Source: Microcaldota archaeon (GTDB lineage: Archaea > Micrarchaeota > Micrarchaeia > Micrarchaeales > CABMGC01). Taken from it: a DNA stretch of 37,076 nt. How positions within the stretch are numbered: position 1 is the first letter of the stretch; each line of letters opens with the position of its first letter. The notes under the pieces were generated by a model. The model saw only the letters and a program-made list of their open reading frames with translations, was not told where the DNA came from and made no database searches. Positions 32,490 through 37,076 of this stretch are shown in pieces. Both the position numbers and the translations under genes were made by a program. Location of the stretch: the NCBI GenBank assembly GCA_023270015.1, contig JAGDXZ010000053.1:1-37076 (forward strand), written 5' to 3'.

Positions 32490-33254
32490 CTACACTACTG
32501 TTTCATTCACTGTTACATTTGGAGCTGAGACAGGCTTTGAGCTCAGGTAAAAGCCAGTTACCGCGATGAATTGCGTAGTGCTCAAACCTGTGCCTACAAA
32601 TACTACTCTTATGCTTACATTCTGGCAAAGAAGATTGCCAAGAAAGATGCTTGCATTTTCGAACGTGGATTGGGCGTTTATGTTTCCGGGCACAGCGTAT
32701 GTGTTGAAATGAGCCACTATCGCAGGCTTGTTGTCTTTTAGTATTTCTATGTAAACGAGATTGTTCAATGGTGAGATTATCTTAAAATTAAGGAAAGGAA
32801 GCACCACCTCAAATGGCTTAGAGGTAAGATTACCTGGCTGTATTGCAAGGCCTTTCTGGAACGTGGTTGCGGCGAAAGTATTATTGCCGAATCCGCTCCA
32901 TGGTGCTCCATAGTAGTCTCCTTTTTCATTAGCCCAAGTAAGATTGAGGGGCGCAGAGCCAAATCCGTAGCCTGTAGCTACCCAGTCTGCATATGTGCCT
33001 GAAGAGAAATTGCCGTTAGGTATAGCAACAACGGGGCTTGAGGATAAGCAAGATGCTACCTTTGTCAACGAGGAATTCACTGTAGTGGTTTGTGTTGTTG
33101 TAGTGGTAATTGTTGTATTCTTAATAGTTGTCACAACATGAATAGGTTTTGAAACCGGTCTGCTTGTCTGATATAGGTAGTACGCAAAAATTACTAGTAA
33201 AATCAAGATTATAATATACGCTATAACCCCTTTGTGCATAGAATCAAATAACAT
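32490..33254 (-). CDS. Signal-anchored extracellular protein with Thr-rich stalk and lectin-like domain
   Basis: The protein has 254 aa. The N-terminus is a membrane anchor (VIAYIIILILLVIFAYYLY), then a Thr/Ser-rich linker (TTIKNTTITTTTTQTTTVNSS), then a beta-rich ectodomain beginning NGNFSSGTYADWVATGYGFG and ending GLSTTQFIAVTGFYLSS. The opening NGNF...W is typical of galactose-binding-like jelly-roll domains. Two Cys (in ASCLSS and LLCQNV) may form a disulfide, and N-x-S/T sequons are frequent. It resembles the modular surface proteins at the left end. ATG 33239 (MHKG) is an alternative start. The ligand is unknown. Confidence 0.7.
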   Translation of the reverse strand: MLFDSMHKGVIAYIIILILLVIFAYYLYQTSRPVSKPIHVVTTIKNTTITTTTTQTTTVNSSLTKVASCLSSSPVVAIPNGNFSSGTYADWVATGYGFGSAPLNLTWANEKGDYYGAPWSGFGNNTFAATTFQKGLAIQPGNLTSKPFEVVLPFLNFKIISPLNNLVYIEILKDNKPAIVAHFNTYAVPGNINAQSTFENASIFLGNLLCQNVSIRVVFVGTGLSTTQFIAVTGFYLSSKPVSAPNVTVNETVV

Positions 33255-33327
33255 TTAAAATCGAAGGATATAAAAGTATTAAGGGAAAATTTATTTGCGG
33301 TGTTTATTTGGGAAGCATACCTAGAAA

Positions 33328-34008
33328 GTGGAAAAAGAAAGGAAGGATGCGCTGGAAATGGCTGAAAAAAAGAAGGAAAAGAATGAGAAGAGCGCAGAAG
33401 AGGCGCGCAGGAAAGCTATGATAGGAGTAGCAGTGGGCATAGATTTAGCAGGAAGCAAAAAGAGGCCCACAGGATTTTGCATAATGGATCTTAGCCTAAA
33501 CGCCCACACCTCCGTACTCTACACTGACTCACAAATACTTCGCGAAGTGGCAAAAACGAGGGCGGAGGTAGTTTGCATAGATGCGCCTCTCTCATTACCA
33601 AAAGGCAGGAAAAGTATTGAAGATAGGCATGGGCCGCACTTCAGGGCCTGTGACATGGAGTTGAGAAAAAGGCACATACGCTTCTTTCCCATAACTTTAG
33701 GTCCCATGCGAATGCTCACCGAAAGAGGAATTAGAATAAAGAAAAGGCTTGAGGGCATGGGCTTTAGGGTTTTTGAATGCTTTCCAGGTGGCGCCCAAGA
33801 CATATTGAACATACCACGTAAGCAAGAAGGATTAAACTTGCTAGCGCGCGCACTTAAGAGGCATGGTGTAAAAGGTTTGAAGCCTAGCGCTACAGGCGAT
33901 GAGCTTGATGCTGTGACGTGTGCACTAGTAGGCATAGACTATATTCTTGGAAAATATGAAAAGCTTGGAGATGAAAACGAAGGCATAATACTTATGCCCA
34001 AGACATAA
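33328..34008 (+). CDS. DUF429 family protein (RNase H-like predicted nuclease)
   Basis: The protein has 226 aa and a GTG start. The core has VAVGIDLAGSKKRPTGFC, EVVCIDAPLSLPKGRKSIE, FECFPGGAQDILNIP and ATGDELDAVTCALVG, matching DUF429, a predicted RNase H-like nuclease family with three acidic sites (IDLAG, IDAPL, DELDA). The first about 30 residues are a charged helix (KERKDALEMAEKKKEKNEKS) not part of the domain. TATA-like AAATTTATTTG lies about 30 nt upstream of GTG; ATG 33418 is an alternative start that drops this helix. The substrate is unknown. Confidence 0.8.
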   Translation: MEKERKDALEMAEKKKEKNEKSAEEARRKAMIGVAVGIDLAGSKKRPTGFCIMDLSLNAHTSVLYTDSQILREVAKTRAEVVCIDAPLSLPKGRKSIEDRHGPHFRACDMELRKRHIRFFPITLGPMRMLTERGIRIKKRLEGMGFRVFECFPGGAQDILNIPRKQEGLNLLARALKRHGVKGLKPSATGDELDAVTCALVGIDYILGKYEKLGDENEGIILMPKT

Positions 34009-34012
34009 CAAG

Positions 34013-34606
34013 CTAAACATTGGCGATAGTTCTTGCCTGATACCTTCCCCTTTTTTCGATCTCTGCAAGCCTACGCAGAACAGCGGAGGAGTTTGCATAA
34101 GCTTTAGCGTAAGCATTTTCAAAAAGCAGGTAAAATTCTTTAGACAAAGACCTTTTCATAAGCAATAGGTCTATCGCCTTTTCTTCTATTCCTGCGTTTG
34201 GTTCTGCGAGGCCGAAGTCAATAATGCAAACACCCTTGTTGGTAAGCAGTATATTTGCAGGGGTGAAATCGCCATGGGCTATGCCAGCACTATGCAGCTT
34301 TGCAAGCTCAATTCCGACATCGGCAATAATCTTTCGATCAAAAGCAGAATCACGCATAAGCTTACCTTTTATCAACTCCATGTAAATTTCATCACTTCCT
34401 GTAGCATAAACAGCAGGCACACTAACGCCTGCATTCTTTGCAACGAGCATGGCATGCGCCTCCTTCTTTGTCCGCATCTTTCTTAGCATTATGTCTAGCT
34501 GGCTAGCTCTGTAGGGCTTGGCGTGCCTCTTCTTCACAAGCAGCAAAGTTCCAAATATGCTTACTAAGTAAATCTTCGCCTCTGCACCTTCACTCAGCAG
34601 CCTCAT
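34013..34606 (-). CDS. bud32: Bud32, KEOPS protein kinase/ATPase
   Basis: The protein has 197 aa, the compact RIO-like kinase size of Bud32. Motifs are AEAKIYLVSIFGTLLLVKKRHAKPYR (N lobe with the conserved Lys), AHGDFTPANILL (catalytic Asp) and IIDFGLAEPNAGIEEKAIDL (DFG and the Bud32-specific segment). It is part of KEOPS, which makes t6A on ANN-decoding tRNAs with Kae1. Its start overlaps the end of kae1 by 4 bases; in several archaea the two are one fused chain. No Pcc1 or Cgi121 is present in the window. Confidence 0.93.
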   Translation of the reverse strand: MRLLSEGAEAKIYLVSIFGTLLLVKKRHAKPYRASQLDIMLRKMRTKKEAHAMLVAKNAGVSVPAVYATGSDEIYMELIKGKLMRDSAFDRKIIADVGIELAKLHSAGIAHGDFTPANILLTNKGVCIIDFGLAEPNAGIEEKAIDLLLMKRSLSKEFYLLFENAYAKAYANSSAVLRRLAEIEKRGRYQARTIANV

Positions 34607-35577
34607 ATATACACCTCTGCATTTTCTATCCTATACTTCTGGGTTATAGTGCAGGCATCAAGCTTTTCGGCATGACCGCTTTTCAAAGCTTTCTCAGCCA
34701 CGTACGCAATCATAGCGCCGTTGTCCGCATTGAACTCGTTAGGCGCGTAGCCAAATTTTGTGCGGTGCAGGCTGGCGAGCTTTGCAAGCATTTCCTTTAG
34801 CCTTGTACTCTGCGCTACGCCACCGCAAACACAAAGCTCCTTCGACTTTGTCAAAAGCAAAGCCCTTTCTGTAGCTTCGCACAGCATGGCATAAGCAGTT
34901 TCCTGCAAAGAGTAGCATAAGTCTTCTATGCGTGCTTTGCCTATCTGCCTTTTGGCGTAGGTAAGCAAACCAGTAAAGGTGAAATCCATGCCTTTGACAG
35001 TATAAGGCATTGCCATGTAGCTTCCTCCTTTTGCCACTCTCTCAACTGTCGAGCCCCATGCAGGATCTAGATTGGCTGATCTTGCAAAGCTATCAAGCAT
35101 GTTGCCTACTCCTATATCAAGCGTTTCGCCTAGCACACGATATCGCATTGAGAGCTTGTCCAACTTGAGTATTTGCGAATTGCCTCCGCTGACATAGAGG
35201 GCTATAGGATCTTTCAGCTTGCCAAAGTGCTTTGCAATTTCTATGTGAGCGACTGCATGGTTGACAGGGGCTATGGGCACATTGAGCCTATATGCCAAAG
35301 TCTTTGCCGCAAGCAGACCTATTTGGAGGCAAGTGCCTATGCCTGGACCTTTGGTATAGCCTATGCCCTCTATTTCCTTTATTTTAACTCCCGCCTTTTG
35401 CAGAGCGTTGCCTATTACCTTCTTTGCCACCTTAGCGTGAAACTCGGCAACACGCGATGGCAGCATGCCATGGGTTCCTATACTGTACATGCTCTTTTCA
35501 TTTGCAATAACCTCGCCGTCTTTCACTATGCCAACTCCAAAAGTATGCGCACTGCTTTCTATGCCAAGTACCAGCAT
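34603..35577 (-). CDS. kae1: Kae1/TsaD, tRNA t6A threonylcarbamoyltransferase
   Basis: The protein has 324 aa. Motifs are LGIESSAHTFGVGIV, GTHGMLPSRVAEFHAK, the metal-binding NHAVAHIEIAKHF (H-x3-H), ALYVSGGNSQIL and the C-terminal FNADNGAMIAYVA (metal-binding Asp). It is the catalytic subunit that transfers threonylcarbamoyl to A37 of tRNA. The gene starts 1 base inside the stop of the Nudix-like gene and ends inside bud32, in the order trpS - nudix - kae1 - bud32. Confidence 0.96.
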   Translation of the reverse strand: MLVLGIESSAHTFGVGIVKDGEVIANEKSMYSIGTHGMLPSRVAEFHAKVAKKVIGNALQKAGVKIKEIEGIGYTKGPGIGTCLQIGLLAAKTLAYRLNVPIAPVNHAVAHIEIAKHFGKLKDPIALYVSGGNSQILKLDKLSMRYRVLGETLDIGVGNMLDSFARSANLDPAWGSTVERVAKGGSYMAMPYTVKGMDFTFTGLLTYAKRQIGKARIEDLCYSLQETAYAMLCEATERALLLTKSKELCVCGGVAQSTRLKEMLAKLASLHRTKFGYAPNEFNADNGAMIAYVAEKALKSGHAEKLDACTITQKYRIENAEVYI

Positions 35578-36080
35578 TACAACTCATCCAGTTGATAACT
35601 TATCAGCTCATCGCAAGAAGGACCTATAACAAATCTTGCCCTGAATTTTTTCCTAGAAAGTACAAGCGGCAAGATAAGTGCTTCACACTTGCTTATGTGC
35701 TTATTTGCTTCCTCTTTTCTTACCCATTCTGCATTAGCATTGCCACTTCCTGAAAAATCGGTGCTTGAAAGCACAAACACCCTCCTTTGCACGTTGTTGG
35801 CATCTTTTGGCATAAACAGCACTTCGCCATCTAGCTGCAATGCATTAACTACAATACCCGCCTTTTCATAAATCAGCCTTGCAGCTGCCTGTTGTGGGCT
35901 TTCCCCGCTCTTTATCTCGCCTCCTATTGGCATTAGGCCTTTATCAGATTTGTAAAAGAGAAGACCCTGCGTATTGAATACGTAGCATTGAACCTCGTTT
36001 TTTATCAAGGCTCTTTCTCCTCTAAGCACCAACTTGGCTTCTTTATTCGCCTTCTGCTTAGGTTTTTCAACAACCGACAT
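35577..36080 (-). CDS. Nudix-fold protein with degenerate Nudix box
   Basis: The protein has 167 aa. The fold is suggested by QCYVFNTQGLLFYKS followed by a box-like GGEIKSGESPQQAAARLIYEKAGI. Against GX5EX7REUXEEXGU, the G, first E and R fit, but RE is RL and EE is EK, so metal binding and hydrolysis may be weak or lost. A Lys-rich N-terminal tail (EKPKQKANKEAKL) precedes it. It sits between trpS and kae1, within 1 base of each. It may be a hydrolase of unusual metal use, or a nucleotide-sensing or RNA-binding protein in this tRNA operon. Confidence 0.7.
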   Translation of the reverse strand: MSVVEKPKQKANKEAKLVLRGERALIKNEVQCYVFNTQGLLFYKSDKGLMPIGGEIKSGESPQQAAARLIYEKAGIVVNALQLDGEVLFMPKDANNVQRRVFVLSSTDFSGSGNANAEWVRKEEANKHISKCEALILPLVLSRKKFRARFVIGPSCDELISYQLDEL

Positions 36081-36081
36081 A

Positions 36082-37076
36082 TCAATCCTTCACAATAAAG
36101 TCTTCAAGCTTGTCCTTAAGCCTTTCCTTCTCCTTATTGTGCTTTTCCATGAATGCAAGCACCTTTTTGAGCAGGTCTTCTTTGTGCTCTTTTGCGAGTA
36201 TTGTACCGTTTCTCTCAGCTGCAAAGATTTCCTCGAGCCTTTTGTCATCGGGCTCGAAGAGGAACTTATTGTACTGGCATACGGCGCATATGTCTGGATT
36301 GCCACCGTATTTTCTTTGCAGCTCCGCGGTGGGCTGCTGGCCGGTAAAGGCGTTCATTATCTTTTTCTCTACCACTTCAGGCGGGTCTGATAAATAGATG
36401 GTCTCTTCAGGCTTGCTGGCAGACATTTTCATCCCGCCGCTTAGGCTTGGCATAAACTTCAAATGCATTATTGCAGGCTTGTAGTAACCGAGCTTTGGAA
36501 GCACATCACGCGAAAGCCTGAAGTGCACATCCTGGTCTACGCCTAGAGGAATAAGGCAAGGCACGTTCCTGCCTTCTTCTACAGATTTCAGCACTGCTGG
36601 CGCGGCCTGCATGCTTGTGTAGAATATGCTTCCTACGTTGTTGTTGTTCGTAAAACCAAATGCGTCTTTTATCATTGAGAAAGTGATGTGCTTTGCAACG
36701 CGCACTGCTATCGGGTAAAGCTTGCCCGCGTATTCTGTATCTAGAAATATCTTTGTCTTCTTCGGCTTAAATCCCAGTGCAACAATATCAAGTGCATCTT
36801 CGTATGCCAGCCTATGAGTTTCTTCAAAGGTCACGTTCCTGATGAGCGCTTTCTCCTCGTCAGGTATCTGAATGTAAACATCAACATCAAACTTCTCCTG
36901 AAGCCACTGGGATAGCATAAAAGGAAGAAGCTGTGCTATGGTCATGTGGCCAGAAGGGGCTATGCCTGTGTAGACGTAAAACTTGTTCCCCTTTTCATAC
37001 TCATCCAAAAGCCAGTTCAGGTCTCTGTGCGCAAACACAATCTGTCTTCTTATCAGGAAGTGAAGATCCCCGGCAA
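36082..37076 (-). CDS. trpS: Tryptophanyl-tRNA synthetase, partial at its N-terminal end
   Basis: The track starts at GTG 37038, but the frame continues to the window edge with family-like sequence (GDLHFLIRRQIVFAHRD), so the true start is beyond the window. The class I signature region is IAPSGHMTIAQLLPF; the HIGH-type site reads TIAQ, comparable to TIGN in bacterial TrpRS, where Thr replaces the first His. The KMSKS loop is MKMSASKPEET. LIPLGVDQDVHFRLSRDV and SIFYTSMQAAPAV match archaeal/eukaryotic TrpRS. It charges tRNA-Trp. A Cys pair (CAVCQYN) occurs in the C-terminal part. It is first in the operon with the Nudix-like gene and KEOPS genes. Confidence 0.92.
   Translation of the reverse strand, partial: AGDLHFLIRRQIVFAHRDLNWLLDEYEKGNKFYVYTGIAPSGHMTIAQLLPFMLSQWLQEKFDVDVYIQIPDEEKALIRNVTFEETHRLAYEDALDIVALGFKPKKTKIFLDTEYAGKLYPIAVRVAKHITFSMIKDAFGFTNNNNVGSIFYTSMQAAPAVLKSVEEGRNVPCLIPLGVDQDVHFRLSRDVLPKLGYYKPAIMHLKFMPSLSGGMKMSASKPEETIYLSDPPEVVEKKIMNAFTGQQPTAELQRKYGGNPDICAVCQYNKFLFEPDDKRLEEIFAAERNGTILAKEHKEDLLKKVLAFMEKHNKEKERLKDKLEDFIVKD

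Overview
This window looks like a chromosome segment of an archaeon, most likely a small-genome DPANN lineage of the Micrarchaeota (ARMAN) type. Archaeal hallmarks read from the sequence are an Alba chromatin protein, family-B DNA polymerase, endonuclease Q, the KEOPS subunits Kae1 and Bud32, isopentenyl phosphate kinase, pyruvoyl-dependent arginine decarboxylase, an aCPSF2-type beta-CASP nuclease, class III (pilin-type) signal peptides, and TATA boxes about 25 nt upstream of many start codons. Genes are densely packed, with several overlaps and convergent ends only a few bases apart. The Micrarchaeota placement is inferred from the style of the gene set; no database search was possible.

Region 1 (1-11.6 kb) is a cell-surface and glycan block that looks more AT-rich by eye than the rest. 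It opens with a partial large adhesin/pilin-like protein on the minus strand, missed by the ORF track because it runs off the window. It has a class III signal peptide, an InlB-like repeat domain, 60 consecutive Ser/Thr codons and a Cys-rich module. Divergently there is a tight operon: a sequon-rich beta-helix surface protein, a GT-C glycosyltransferase, a membrane-anchored PQQ-type beta-propeller and a second GT-C enzyme, with ATGA overlaps. A small anchored protein whose start is broken by an apparent one-base indel follows, then a UbiA prenyltransferase (probably archaeal lipid synthesis) and a third GT-C enzyme.

Region 2 (11.7-20.3 kb, mixed strands) has a membrane-anchored Lon-like S16 protease, a repair operon (adenosine-specific kinase, endonuclease III, endonuclease Q), a CBS protein, Alba, aCPSF2, an OB-fold protein, tRNA-Arg(UCG) directly followed by a HAD hydrolase, and two uncharacterised genes. 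Region 3 (20.3-28.9 kb) has PolB, isopentenyl phosphate kinase, two small unknown genes, a NitT/TauT-type ABC transporter (fused double permease plus ATPase, no binding protein), a divergent Lrp/AsnC regulator and 2-Cys peroxiredoxin pair, and a stand-alone proline dehydrogenase.

Region 4 (28.8-37.1 kb) has an unusual protein joining a GHKL (Hsp90/MutL-like) ATPase to a C-terminal HExxH metallopeptidase-like motif. It is divergent from a stand-alone AAA-associated domain protein that probably belongs functionally with the ABC transporter. Then come arginine decarboxylase, a probable winged-helix protein, another anchored Thr-rich surface protein, a DUF429 protein, and a minus-strand operon TrpRS - degenerate Nudix - Kae1 - Bud32 that links tRNA charging with t6A modification. 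TrpRS runs off the right edge.

The best candidates for something undescribed are the GHKL-zincin fusion and the GT-C/beta-propeller/beta-helix surface operon. No CRISPR array, insertion sequence, integrase or rRNA was seen.
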